The position numbers were made by a program, and so were the translations under genes. The notes beneath the pieces are model-generated. The model was given only the letters and a program-made list of their open reading frames with translations. It had not been told where the DNA came from and ran no database searches. This document shows, piece by piece, positions 24,806 through 37,900 of a stretch of DNA of 64,000 nt (within the stretch, counting starts at the first letter, position 1; each line of letters starts with the position of its first letter). Source of the DNA: Triops longicaudatus (taxonomy: Eukaryota; Arthropoda; Branchiopoda; Notostraca; Triopsidae). The stretch is from contig JAGQDJ010000028.1 in the NCBI GenBank assembly GCA_022885665.1, forward strand, positions 248,001-312,000, in the 5' to 3' direction.

Positions 24806-27589
24806 TTAGGGAGTTGTGGGTGCAGGAATGATATTAATAAAGTTCGCTGGCTTGACACTGTAGGTGTTGTAACCAATTAGTGAGAGCTGGGCATCTATTG
24901 GGACAGTACTATCGTAAAGCGAAGGTGCTTGACAGATAATAGCAGCTGTTCCGATGAGACAAGCAAGCGTGAAAATCCAAAGGAAGGTTCGATCTAGAAC
25001 CATGGCCACAAATTTCCAGTCCTCTATAACCTGACAAAAACAGTATTCCCAGGCATTAACGAAAGGTCAGAGATAATGCAGGCTGCAATTAATTATACAA
25101 AAACAAGAACTACTTCTCACAACATTTGGAGGGTGTTCCCAGAAGAAAAATACACCAATGAAAGTTTAATGGGTTACTTTTGGTAACTGGAATATGGACT
25201 GTTTAGTGCTAACAATAACAGAAAAAGCCTTTTTGACACAAGCTTGAATTTTAACCTTCGTAGCATTAAGTATGTGGCTATTACCTCCTGGTCTTCATCC
25301 GCGCTTTTTATGTGTTGAGCAATAAACAGCACTCCTCGCAAAGCGCTCCGTATATTATCCGGAATTTCTCCGTCATCACCGTATGTCAACGACCCGATTG
25401 CTTTGAATTTAATTAAGAATTTTTAGGATTTAAGAATTTTAGTGCGCCATAGAAATGATGAAAGCTTGATTAAAGCTCTTTGCTTTCGAATGGCCATTAC
25501 TTGGGAATAGCGGCTGCTGGGACTCGTGCGACATGTAACTAGAATATACAAACGATCTGGGCTCAAAACTGGCCGGAAAGTCGCTAGGACTCATTGGCTC
25601 GCCGTACAAATCCCGATCACGGAACACATCCCTAGGGAAGAGCTTACACTTTACTTCGGCAAGCTTAGGATGTCTCGTGTATACGACTACGATGTCCTTT
25701 TACACATAAATACGATTTGTACCTGTATCTGTAGTCCAGTCCATTGTAGAAACTTTTCCTTTTCTTCTCGCCGCCGCACTTCCCTTTACAAGAATACGCT
25801 GGACGCCTAATGAGCAGTACACGTGGCATAATTTCTGTAAAAACGCGTTTTACCCACGGGGGCATGTGATGGGTGGCCGGCGATCTGCGTATGATGAACA
25901 ACCTCGACTGAGCTCACGTGCATTTAATACATCTTTGTTTACCTGAAGTGAACGTTGAGCACGAAAACCTATTAAAACATGCATTTAGACTTTTGCTCAG
26001 TTCATTGGGCAGTCCACATTACCGTGACACATATGGATACCGTGACCAATATCATGGTAAAAAGCAAGTACTTCCCAAGCAGCGGCACTGCTAGGGACGT
26101 AGGAGGAATAATTTCAGCTAGTAGCAAGAAAAAGACGGTTAGAGATACGAGGATGTTGACGCAAAGCGAAACCTGATATAAAACCGCCCATGTTAAAACC
26201 TTAATAAGCTTTGTATCCTGTAAGTTCTCGTTGCGCTTTTCAACCTTTTCGCCCGAGTCAGATGGTAGATAAAAGACGAGGATCGTTAAGAACGTAATTC
26301 CCACACATGGGATGATGAGATTGACGGTATAAAAAAGAGTTTTGCGCCTCATTGTGATGTTGAACGTGATGTCTAAAAATAAAAAGGATGCATTACAATC
26401 AAGCTTTACAATAAACTTTGCTTTACCAGGAAACGGTTCTTCACAGCAGGGCAAATATTCCTCATTTTTATGAGCGGGTACTTCTAAGATATCCTGTAGC
26501 AGTTTGATATGGTGGATTAGTTAACTGTAGAAAAAAATATCGCTTCTTACCCATTCAACTGACAAGTAAAATTCCGACAAATCAATGCCCACAGGTACTA
26601 CATTACTGTCTGGTGTTTGTTTTATGTGGTGGAGGTCAATCTGCATAATTGAATATCGTAAAATTACATATCTCGCGGTTAATGTCCCGCTGAATATAAA
26701 GAATTATCACTTGAAAGCCGTCATAAGTCCAGGAACCGAATTTCATCAGACAGGACTGTTTGTCGAAAGGAAACCTTGTAAAAGAAAGGAAGTATTAGTA
26801 ACAGTTATAGAATGTATCGGGAAAAATTCACAGACCATTCGACATCCATTTCACACGACGACTTGTAAATCGCCGGCGGGTTCCATTGCACTTCGCCGGT
26901 GTAAAAGACTGTCGCTTTGGTCATAAGCGTCACCTCGTAGTTGCCATCCGCACTAGTTTCATAACAAGCGTGATTCGTTTGACAAAAAGTAAACAAGTTG
27001 AACACCCGAACTTCAATGTTGCCAGTCACATTTCGCGTACTTATTGTAAAGAACAATATCCGGAAGCCATAAATTCTCCGAGGGCATATACAGCATCTGG
27101 ACGCCACCGTACTCAGCTGGGTCCCAGGTTAATCGATAGTCAAACCATTTCTGTGCTCGCATGTACAGTTTCTGTCAAGCTCTTTCTATGGCGTGTACGT
27201 GGACAAAAATGAAGTTTTACCTGTTCTACCCAAAGGTTTGTAGTCATGACTTGGCTTTTGAGATTCTGTTTTGAAAAAATATAGAAAAGAAATGGAGCTC
27301 GGTATAGTAGGAAAAAACGCATTGTACTTACTACTTCAATGAGCTGAGAAAGACGGAGACCAAGCCACACACTAACACGCTCGGTGTTATTGTGAACAGG
27401 TCTTATTAATCTGTTGTAACCATTGGCCAGTAAGTCATCATAGAGTCGTTTTGCATCCGGATTTGCAAACCCACCTTTTAAATTTTCAAAACAAAGCGCG
27501 GACTTAGAAGGGCAATTTAATGACAAGTTACTTGAAAGGCCAACGAGGCTAGACACCAAGCAGAAATACGTTATTAGCCGACAGTGCAT
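24806..27589 (-). CDS. Nicotinic acetylcholine receptor alpha-type subunit (nAChR subunit 2)
   Basis: Cys-loop channel subunit of about 546 aa in 13 exons: 27589-27332, 27265-27221, 27150-27041, 26952-26836, 26774-26711, 26640-26551, 26493-26427, 26372-26245, 26172-26023, 25907-25790, 25653-25501, 25400-25285, 25030-24806. It has a signal peptide, loop D (TTNLWVEQ), a Cys loop C171 to C185, a normal loop B (GSWTYDG) and vicinal Cys244-Cys245, so it is alpha-type. Loop C, however, reads YLPCCEEPF, with Leu and Phe where the two conserved tyrosines normally sit. M2 has Asn at 6' and Val at 9'. M4 is followed by an extended extracellular tail of about 40 residues. The two weak joins are the 26023-25907 splice, where the M3 end comes out one residue short, and the start of the 25653 exon (an alternative phase-2 join is possible). 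Exons 2, 3 and 6 match subunit 1 in length (45, 110, 90). Confidence 0.92.
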
Positions 27590-29279
27590 TGTGCTTCACA
27601 TTATTTCTTTGAGCGCTTTAAAAACGGGTCGATTTTCTTATCGTTGTGACTACGGTAGGAACTCAACGAGGACTGAGAAGTTCAAGCATGCGGAGAAGAG
27701 ATGCTGTTAAGGAGATGCTGCGCAGACCTTGTCTCCCAGGAGAAGCAAGCGGTACGAAGCGAACATTTAGACTGGGTTCGTAAGTTTCGTAACATTTTTC
27801 GTCTCGTACGTCATCCTGGAGAAACCTTATGTTTCGGTGCCAATTTTAAATTTTTATTTTGGTAGAATAGGGCCACCTAACGTTCAGTCCTCGAAAGTAG
27901 TGACTCCTGTATCTCAGGAATTCTGTAATTACCCACTTTTGCGTTTTATTCATTCTTTAAAAATTGTAAATGTAAAAGACAATCATGCAGTTTTTAGCAT
28001 GCGTAAGGCTATTTTTTCCTTATATTTCGTAATGTTCAATTCTATTGGACATTTGTGTTTCGCCTATCTTAATCATTATAAAATAATGCCATGACCATAT
28101 TTACACTCATTCTCTTTGCTCTTCAAGTCTTAGGCTTTTTTATGGAAGAACATACAAATCTATGGACAGTCCGGAAAAGTTTTGGGTTAATCAGCAATGT
28201 ATCAACTATTAAATTTGGTTTATTTTGGGAAAGCTATCTTAGTAATACTGTACCTGCAATTAAAGAAAATGTCTACAAGGTCCTTTTGTGTAAATGTAAG
28301 GCTGTTTTGAATGCTGTTTCAGCAGCGGTTGTCGTGGGAAATGAAGCGAGTTCTTGATTGAAAAATGTTTCTACTAAGCTAACTCGCAATACCAGCTGCC
28401 TTAGCGGTCATATCAGCCAACTCAATTGCGAATCAGGGTTATCCCTAGTACAAAACGGGCTGTTGCGTCAAGGAACTAGTCATGTGTTGTTAATAAAAGG
28501 TGCATTCTGATGCTACACAGTCGTTTCACTTCATAAATACTCATTAAGTTCTTTTTAGCAGAAGTATTTTATAAGTTATTATTATAATTTATTTCGTAAT
28601 TTGCTGAATTTACTTTAATTGTTTTTTAATAAAACCTATATTTAGGATTTATTAAATAAATATACCACGTATGTTACATAGTTTAGTACTCCAAATTGAA
28701 ACAGTTTTCAAGTGCATGAGTGGGGTGCGCGAATTATTGTCCTTAACGAATCAAGTTTTTTTTTGTGATATAGGCTTGCTGACATGAAAATTTCCTAAAA
28801 AGGGTGTTATGTACCAATAATTTACTTCTATGGTAGGCTCTAGTAAGTGTGGCCTATATGTCTCAGCTCACTTTTAGAGGAGATAGGGTGACTTTTAAAC
28901 CTTTCTCAGAACAATTCTGGCTAGAGCGACAACGTGTCACGTATTTCGCCATAAAACTCTTGTGTTAGCATTTGCGAAAGGTTCTTTTGACTTATTAGGA
29001 GTTAGTACTATGATAGCAAAAGGTTATGCTAATTAATTGGAAGCTGGGCAATATCAACTTATCGCTTCCTTTTCCTGTGGTGGGAGTTCGTCGCGCGGAG
29101 CAATAAGGCGAAAAAGCGTATATCTGAGCAACCTCGTATTGCCGGACTTCAGTCGGTTTTCGGCTTTGTACATTTCATCTCAAAAGCTTCGGATATTAGT
29201 AGCTGGGTTTGTGGTCGTGAGTAACCGAATAGTTTAAGCAAATGCTTGTCTAGATTCTTCCCTTAGAACTCTTTGAAAA
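27590..29279. other. Intergenic region between nAChR subunit 2 and the hemocytin-like gene
   Basis: The two genes point away from each other across about 1.7 kb, so this region should contain both promoters. No TATA box with initiator was recognised and no other gene is supported. An AG at 29265-29266 after a pyrimidine-rich stretch could end a 5' untranslated intron of the plus-strand gene. Confidence 0.5.
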
Positions 29280-32200
29280 ATGGGACAATTAAAGGACAAG
29301 CGATGGCTGGCTTTTCAAGTGGTATTACTATTGGGAACCCAGAGTTTGCGAATCACAGCCCAAGGTATGATGGAGGAAGACGAAGAACTGCTAAGAGCTG
29401 GAGAATCTTTCTACGACGATCATGAAATGTAAGTACAATATTTATTCCCTTTTCTGTAGAGGAAATGTTACAGTCCATGTCGTGTCTTTTGCAACTAAAC
29501 GTAATGACTTGTGAGTGCGGTAGCATTCATGCGCAAAGGTGAAGGTGATGTGCTTGTAGCCAGATAGAATGGGGAGTTTGCGTTGACGACCTCGGAAATG
29601 TAGCAAAATAACATAAAGATGTTGTGAAACTTTAAAGCTCGAGGCTTATTGTTAGGACAATGTCGCCCTTTTCTCATAAAGTCGGTTAACTAATTTGCAA
29701 AATGGAGCTTTTCCTCTGTTTTTCATGAAACCACAAGTTGAAGTATGTCTCAGAATTAGTATCTCAGAGTTTTAAAGATATTTTCTTTGAGATTCTGAAA
29801 GACCTAATGCACTGTTTTAGTTGTATCGTTATCAAAGTGGACGTCAAGCCGAAAAGCATTCAAACCTAGCTCCAAAATTGCTCCTCAGACTGCAGATTTC
29901 TCTGTCGGTCATTTTCTTCTAAACGTCGAATGCAGTGAAGTTTAGATATTTCCGTTTTTTGTTTTTACAGCAAGTTTAAGTATTTTAAATTTAATTTTTA
30001 TAAATAAAGTAGTGTTTAAAACAAACTCGACGTTACCAAATTTGCAAGTATATCGAAATTTTCTTGTCATATAAATTCCATACATTGTTCATTTATATTT
30101 GCAAAAAATCGTCCCGTTTTAAATGACAGTAAACAGATCACCTCTTTTGTATTCTGCATCTAAGCTGAAATAATATTTTAGAAGCAATAGGGGAAAAGAT
30201 GCATTTTATTTAATTCTCCTCTGTTCCGCCAGGCAAGACGCCCAATTTGGATTCAAATCTTCCGGCAAGATTTCTGCATCATCAATGCCAGAGCTGCTGA
30301 CCCGTTATGGCTTGACTCAGGACCAACTTGCCGGATTCGCAGAAGCTTTCGACAAAAAGTACCCACTAAGTTTTATATCGCAGCAATATCTAAATGTAAA
30401 CATTTGTTTCGTCCCTTTAGGAAAGACGGAGCTAAAAAATGGAGCCAGGAAGAGACGTCCAAAATTTTCAGTGGTGTTAAGAGCAAAGTAAGCAATCCTT
30501 TCAAGTCGTTCGGCTTTGACTCCGAAGGTGCCACTGGCCAGTTGGAAGAAATACGCCAAAACTTTGGGTCGGACGTATCCTGGGCAGCAAAGGGCGGTGT
30601 TAAGTCTATGGGCGTCAAAGCACCTGCAGGCAAGGGTTTTATCCCACCGGGACAAGCAAAGAAGGAACCGCTGACCACATTCAAAGGAGGTGATCATGTT
30701 TATCTACTTGTGCTGGGATTTACAGCGGTTGCTTGCTTTACATGTACAGAAGTGTGAAACTTGCTAGCTGTAGATTTTTTACTTAGTTTATTATTAAGGG
30801 ATAATTTTAATATTTTTAATCCTTTGTAACGACGCATGTAACGATAGAAAAATTAAAATTAAAAATGTCAAAAAGCTTTCAAACAGTTGAACGGGTAAGC
30901 TTCCGGTCTGCTTCACTTATCAGTGCTGGGCGCCGTTGTTGCAATCATGTTTAAGAGAAGACACAAGTTTCATTAGCAAGTAAAAATTGAAATACTGTAT
31001 TGAAACGAGTTGGAGAACAGGAACTGGCGTTAGGATAAGGTTAATCTAATTTCTCATTACGAATAAAATTCATAGCTGAGTGGCCTTGCAGGGGGGATGT
31101 GTCTCCTCTTTGTCGGCCAAATTGTTGTACGAGTTATCGCTGGGTAGGCTTACGCCTGTTGTAGATAATTTGCGTTTTAGCCATATACATTTTGATTAAT
31201 TCTTAACATTTAACCCACAGGTTGTTCTTCGAAACCTCCTGAACCTGTCAACGCCCTTATGAGATGTTCTCAACACAGCGGTTGTCAAGTCACTTGTTTT
31301 GAAGATTATCAGTTCCCAAGTGGTCAGGACAAGCTTTTTATTCGGTGCAACGACGGCAAATGGGTAGTCTCCGGAGCAGCTTGGGATACCATTCCTCAAT
31401 GCGAACGTAATGCGATAGTCGCTGTTTAGAAGACATTCAAGACGTTTCAGAGCCTAGCGAAACGACGCTAATAATGTAATAATTAATAATATTAAAACTT
31501 TTATTATTTTTTTTCAGCGATTTGCATGCCTGCGTGTCAGAACTTGGGTTTCTGTATCAGACCTAACGAATGTAATTGTCCGGATAACTTCGAAGGTCCC
31601 CAGTGCCAGTTTCCTAAATCTAAGCCCTGTCTAGAGAACCCCCCTGCGCCACTGAACTCGCGCGTTCTTTGCAGTGGAAAGTATGAGAAAATAAACTTTT
31701 TGAAGTTATCCACTAATCTTTTTCTGACAGGGACTGTATTGTACAGTGCGCTCCAGGACATCAATTTCCATCGGGTGATAAGAAAATGTCATTGCAATGC
31801 GACAACGGAATCTGGGTGCCGCGTGAAGGGAAGTGGTCACGTATTCCAGATTGCCAGCGTAAGTTTTCGTAACCGCCCGAGAAACGCGGTTTGCTTGTAT
31901 TACAAGATCACTATGTTGTACCTTTCAAGAAAAATTCATTCTGACAAGGAAATGGTGTGACCACAAAGGAGAAAAAGGGAGATAATAAATGCGTGTATTT
32001 CGCGCGCTGTGTTGTGCTAATATCGGGCCCACGCAGCTCATTCTAGCCACAAACCACTTCAAAGTTAACGAATGGGATAGTAACACAGTAGAGGGGAAGG
32101 TTGACGTGACGTCATGACCGATATGTACCCTTTTTCTTCGGCGCTGGGAAACATTTTCTCAGTTGTGTTATTGTGTATAATATTATATTTTTTCATATAT

Positions 32201-32842
32201 TTCCAGCCACCTGCAATCCTCCTTGCGTCAATGGAGGCCGATGCTTATCCATCAATGTTTGTCAATGTCCTCAAGATTTCCGAGGTCCTCAGTGTCAGTA
32301 TTGTAAGTATACACGTCTAAAGAATTCAGCGTTACCATAAAAGAGGTTCTGCTTTTTTTTCTTGTCAACGGACATCTAATCTTATATCATCTAATCTTAA
32401 TCATTTGTGTCCAGCCGTGGAAAATTGCAACCCCGAACGTTTGGCATTCAACGGAGCGTATAACTGTAGCGGTGTAGGAGACAGTTTTTCATGCTCTTTA
32501 AGCTGTGGAACCGACGGTTTAGGAAAATTCGAGTTTCCTCCTGCAGCTGTTTACACTTGCAATTATGCCACTGGAGTTTTCACACCGTCTCCTGTTCCCC
32601 AGTGTATTTTTGGTAAGGACATAATACAATTCTAAGAATTTTGTAGTATTTTGAAGCATATCGCACGTTTCTGAATGTAGAAAGTGAGATCATTAGCCAA
32701 GTGAGCAGCAATTTCTCGTCCGTGTTCGGTAGTCATTCTGCTTCATGGGGAGCATCTGGTCTTGGGTATTGGTCTAGCTTAGTGGAAGGTCAAGGCCAAG
32801 CGTCAATTGGATCTTTTGGATCGGCTGGCGGCTCTGGATTCA
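29280..32842 (+). other. Hemocytin-like gene, exons 1-9: signal peptide, sushi/EGF-like modules, Ser/Gly region
   Basis: Exons: 29280-29428, 30233-30358, 30421-30689, 31221-31406, 31518-31680, 31731-31858, 32207-32302, 32415-32612, 32681-32842. Residues 1-181 are the signal peptide and a Cys-free region with no family I recognise. Exon 4 and exons 5-6 contain sushi-like four-Cys modules ending in IPQC and IPDC. Exons 5 and 7 contain EGF-like motifs (CNCPDNFEGPQC and CQCPQDFRGPQC). Exon 8 is another Cys-rich module. Exon 9 is Ser/Gly-rich and precedes the first VWD. Confidence 0.85.
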
Positions 32843-34875
32843 GTAAGTTTCGATTCTCGGGGACAAGTTCTTTTCGTATTAAAATACCTGGTTACTTGTT
32901 TTAGGTCAAGAATTCTTTGGTGGCTCCTCTGCGGGCGGTCAGTTTGGCTTCAACTTCAATTCGTTGATCCGCGAAATAAGTCCCAAACCTGGCACGTGCT
33001 TTACTTGGTCTCAAGCTCATTACAAGACTTTTGACGGGAAGATCTATAGGTAAATTTCGATACTTACTAACCTGATGGGTGGTGTATGTGTTATATTGTG
33101 GCACATTTCTTTCTTGTATAGTTTCCGAAGTAGCTGCAGTTACATTTTGCTACGAGAAACTGTGTCCAACACATTTAGCATCGTTAGTAACCTGCACACG
33201 GCGAAGAAAAGCTTACATATCTTCATTGAAGATGACGTCTACCATCTGTCAACCCGAGGTGAAGAATTTTTCTATTGTGGCATTTCTGTTGGATTTTTAA
33301 AACAATTACTTTAGAAAATGGAGAACCAATTCTCCAAAGAGGTCAAACTTCACTAGTTATTCCAAGTTTGGTTGACGGCATGGTCATAGAGAAAGTGTCG
33401 CGCTTCGTTGTTCTCAAGGCGGATGGTCTGGGCTTCACTTTGAAATGGGATACCAAAGTTCGTTTCATTCTTCAGTTGAAATCCTAAAATCATTAACTTT
33501 AAAACGTGCTCTCAAGGATATGCTGATATTGGATGTATCCGAATCCCTATGGAATCGTACCGCTGGCTTGTGCGGCCGCATCAACGGTGACTTCAGAGAT
33601 GATTTCTTCGCCAAAGATGGCCAGCCGAGTTCCAGTCTGCTGGGTTTCATTAACGCGTGGGAAGCAGACAGTTTGACAGGTACTGGCAAGTCGATTCTTT
33701 TTATCCGACCAGTATTATCTCCACTTTTAATAAGTCCGTCAGCTTTGTGCGCCAGGATAATATAAAAAAGTGTGAGTTAACGTCTACATGATTCTGTATT
33801 TATTGGGTACCTTAGACAAGTGCTCGGACACTCCTTCGGAAAACCACGCTTGCCGTTGGAACTCCCAAGAGGATCAGGCTATATCCCACGGTGCTACCAC
33901 CATGTGTGAGCAACTTCTAAAAAACACAAAATTTGAGGCCTGCAGAAAGGTAAGTGTATCCAGAAATGGTCGCACTTTCGTTTTTTTTACCATTTTTCTA
34001 ATAGATCCTAGACCCTCAACCATTTTATGAAGCCTGCCGGTGGGATTATTGCCAGTGCGAAAACGAAGATCGCAACGAGTGCGGCTGTCATGCTTTGGAA
34101 AATTATTTCAGGGAATGCCAGCGCTTAGGCGTGACTCTGCAAGACGGCTGGAGAGACTCCACCTTTTGCCGTAAGTGATAGTGTATTTGCTTAACTGTCC
34201 TGCAAAGGAACTAATTTGGAATGAATTTAGAAATGATTAATTTAGAAATAAACTCAAATATATTAAGTATTAAAGGTTGCGGTACTTCCCTACCTGTCAA
34301 CTTCGCATGTGTTGTACGATTGCCTAACATTTTTCATTGACTTCGCAGCGATGAATTGTTTGTCTGGTCGCGTGTACATGTCCTGCGGCCCGGCGAGTGA
34401 AGATACCTGCAATCCAGCTTCCGATTCCCAAAAAGCAGATTTCTGCGTCGAAGGCTGCTATTGTCCCCCAGGCACAGCTCTTCAAAATAATCAGTGCATC
34501 CCACGCTCCCAATGCCCCTGTTCCTTGCATGGCAAGACTTACCAAGCTGGGGAGCAAGTACCGAATGATTGTAATACCTGGTAAGGGTTGTTTTCACTTT
34601 CATCTTCTCACCATAAAAATTCCTTTCTTCGGACTCCATTCACGTGTTTTTATTTTCAGCACTTGCTTGAATGGTGAGTGGCAATGCTCGCAAGTTCAGT
34701 GCGGTTCACGCTGTGCTGCTCGCGGTGATCCTCATTATACCACTTTCGATGGCAGACACTTCGATTTCATGGGAAAATGTTCCTATTACCTCATGAAAGG
34801 AGACGATTACAGCATTGAAGGAGAAAACGTAGCCTGCGCTGGAGCAATTTCTGAGGTTTGTGTATAATCATTCTG

Positions 34876-34920
<45 letters not shown>

Positions 34921-37900
34921 NTTTTTTTTTTTTTGCTAGACACATTAAGGCTGTAAGGCAGGAAAATGCTAATGTTCGAAAAGTTTACCTACTAAAGAGG
35001 TTTAAGAGGTACTTCGACGAAGAACACGGCCTCTACTTACGGTGAACGTTGAATGGAAAAGCTTAATATTCATGTTTGCTATGATTGACAAGCATAAGCC
35101 CCAGGCACATAGCCCACATCGCCGTTAGCAACGTCAGTCGATTAAGAAAGTAACAAGGCGGAGGATATTTTTGGGTTAATCTTTCCGTTCTGAAAAATCA
35201 CTGACAAGTTATGGACTTCAGGTATGAGCAGAGGCACATATGCAAATTCTTACGCATAAATAATTTACCATAGAAAGTTTTTTTTTTTTTATTTAATAAG
35301 TCCTTTTTCGATATACTGGATATATTGGCTATACATAGACATTTTGATCACTGTCATTTACAGTATCGGTGATTTTCACGTATGTGGTTACATTTCATCT
35401 TTATTAAAAAATTTGGTCAGGATAGACTTCTTGCGGACACGACTATTTGAGCTTCTGTTGTATCCTCTTTTCATTGCTTTGTGACAAATCCATTGCTGCA
35501 CCTTTTCCACCGAGCCTTCTTGACACCACTCAGAATGCACCGTCAAGTGAAACCCGGCTTTCAGAACGTGTTTGTGGTACACAGCTAGTGCCCACTCCCA
35601 ACTTAGACCTCTGAATTTTTTGGGGTCGTTTTTCTCGGGATTTTCCATAAAAATTTGGCAGTTAATTAGTACTGAGCTGGTGCGAATAGGCAACAGAGGT
35701 GTGTCGGGGAAAGTGTGCTCCAAATCCATGCGGTGTCCAAATACTGTCAGGTCTTCTGCCGTGACGAGTAAGATTAATGTAGCTCCGTGGCTTGTGCAAG
35801 GTCGGAAGACACCCAAGCTCCGAGATAACGAGGAAGCAACAGGACGTTTGGTACTGCTAACAATACTCCCAGTGCCAAAATGCGATTTGGCTTCATTGGA
35901 GTTACTTGAAGAACTTTTGAATCGGAGGTAACGCTTGAGTAAGGACAGGAACCTCTCTGGAATTTCGGATTTTAAAGTCGCAATTCGGGTTTCTGAAGAA
36001 CTGGGGGGTAAATTATATCCGGAAAGCCGCACACCACTATTAAGCGATTTATCCCTCGGATCGGAATTTAGATCAACTGTACTGGCGCCATAAGAATGCC
36101 TTATGACACGGTTGAAATCTTGAAATGAAAAAGAGCCACCCTGGTTATGAGACACGCTGTCGTAACCTGAAGATAAGTCAGGTCTGGAGCGATGTATATC
36201 CAAAGCATTCGTGTCACTGTTGCGTCGAAGCCGATGTTCACGTTCGGTTTGGCTGGATGACGAATTGGCCGTTATAACAATTGCCATGGTGCTGGTTTCT
36301 CGACGGTTTTTCTTGCTCTCTTCCTGAGCCGTTCGCATGACATCGTCAGCTAAACCGCAGGACGATAATTCCTAGCCATTCATAAAAAACTCAAATAAAC
36401 ACTTGTAGCTCACTTCCTAGTATAGTAATAAAAATCTGCTTCAGTCGACAAATTTTCATTGCACAACGAATAACCCTCACGAGGTTATGGGATAATAATC
36501 ACGTGGAAGCAAAATTTTAGTTTTTGTTACATTTTTACTTACTGCATTCAGGAACTTACAATTTGTATTTTTTATTGCTTTAAATTTGAAAAGTCTCACA
36601 GCCAACACATTTCGTAGCGACAGAGAGGTCAGTCGGAACAATCAAAGATTTTTAATTTTCCACCTAGTTAACAACGAACTAAACTGAAGTCCCAACTAAG
36701 CAAAAATACCCTAGCTGTCTAAATGTCAATGCTTTACACTTTCAATGGTAAAACTAACAAAACTGTACGCTCTCTAAACAGTTAATTATACTTATTTCTC
36801 TCAATTGCATCGAAGCTATGAGTACTGATAATGAAAATATCAACTATTCTTATAAGGGAAGCAGTAGGCCAGATTTATTGTTCTGAAAGTACTCTTTCTT
36901 CTTTTCCCATGGCAAATCTTCCACTAGGAATTTGCGTTATTTACCTTTTCTTTCACACATAATCACGTATAACTTAAAAGTTATAATTGCTGTTACAGCT
37001 GTTTCGTTCTCCGAATGAACACACTTTATTTTCTTGTTTGCTTGGGCAAAATATTCGTTACGCAAGAAACTCACGAGCTTTAACCATGACTTCGAGAAAG
37101 TGCAAGAATGCAGTGTTACGGTGTCAATTATCACAAAGTGTTATAGAATGGAAAAACTCATTTCCATATTTCCACGTCTTATTTTTCACCCATATTTCAC
37201 AAGAACATCCACAAGCGACTTGAGCTGGGCAAGTGCTACAGCTTGAATAGATAATTAAATTTCAATTGACGTGACCCAGTTGCTGTATCTATTCTAGGCT
37301 TTTCGGTCGCAAAGTGTACCATTCGTTTTAGAACATTATCAGAGCTCTTTGGCAGGTTATGAACTCTACTTACCTGAAGCAAAACGTCAACAGGCCGGAA
37401 ACCCTCGTGTAGAGGGTAAATCAGATCCCCTGTTGTCAAGTAATGCCAAATGTAGGCATACGCGTGACCATCTCTTTGGTGTAGCGGGCAACAACCTAAG
37501 TGAAAGCGAAACTTTAGTCACGACAAGTCAAGAAAAAAGGGTACAACTGTCGTAAACTGGTGCGAAGATCAGTCAACACTAAAGCTGGGTTCGACATGGG
37601 GAACAGTTTGGCGTGACTCTTCTTTAAACCGCTTTTTTTAAATTAATTAAGAGCAAAACAGGGCTTAAAAAGCGATGCATCAGCCTACCAGCGTTTCCAC
37701 TTTCACTTCCTCGACTTTTCCCTTCTTGACAGCATCGCAAGGCTCACGAAATCATATCTCTGTTATAAAAAGTGTAGTAAAATGATTTGATATGCATTTA
37801 TCGTGCAAAGCCCAAAGAGAAGCATTAGACGTCAGATCGTATATGTTTGAGTTTCTTTCGTTTTCCCTTACGGCGATAGCAAGAATCTTGCCTGAAAGAC

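Noticed and set aside
35572..35931. Plus-strand open frame of 119 codons
   Set aside because: It is the antisense shadow of the third exon of the KCTD-like gene.
35278..36371. Reading the antisense frame in the long intron as a processed retrocopy
   Set aside because: The A-run after AATAAA suggested a retrocopy, but the gene has two upstream exons with proper splice sites, so it is an ordinary spliced gene with a 3' A-rich end.
36430..36450. Minus-strand EADFY motif, typical of the end of a KCTD BTB domain
   Set aside because: No AG precedes it in the right place and it runs into a stop without a usable donor, so it is treated as chance.
37190..37224. Extra small exon between exons 2 and 3 of the KCTD-like gene
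   Set aside because: It would read LKSLVDVLVKYG, similar to a BTB end, but leaves phase 2, which does not fit the next exon. Direct joining of 37374 to 36371 keeps phase and matches the BTB pattern better.
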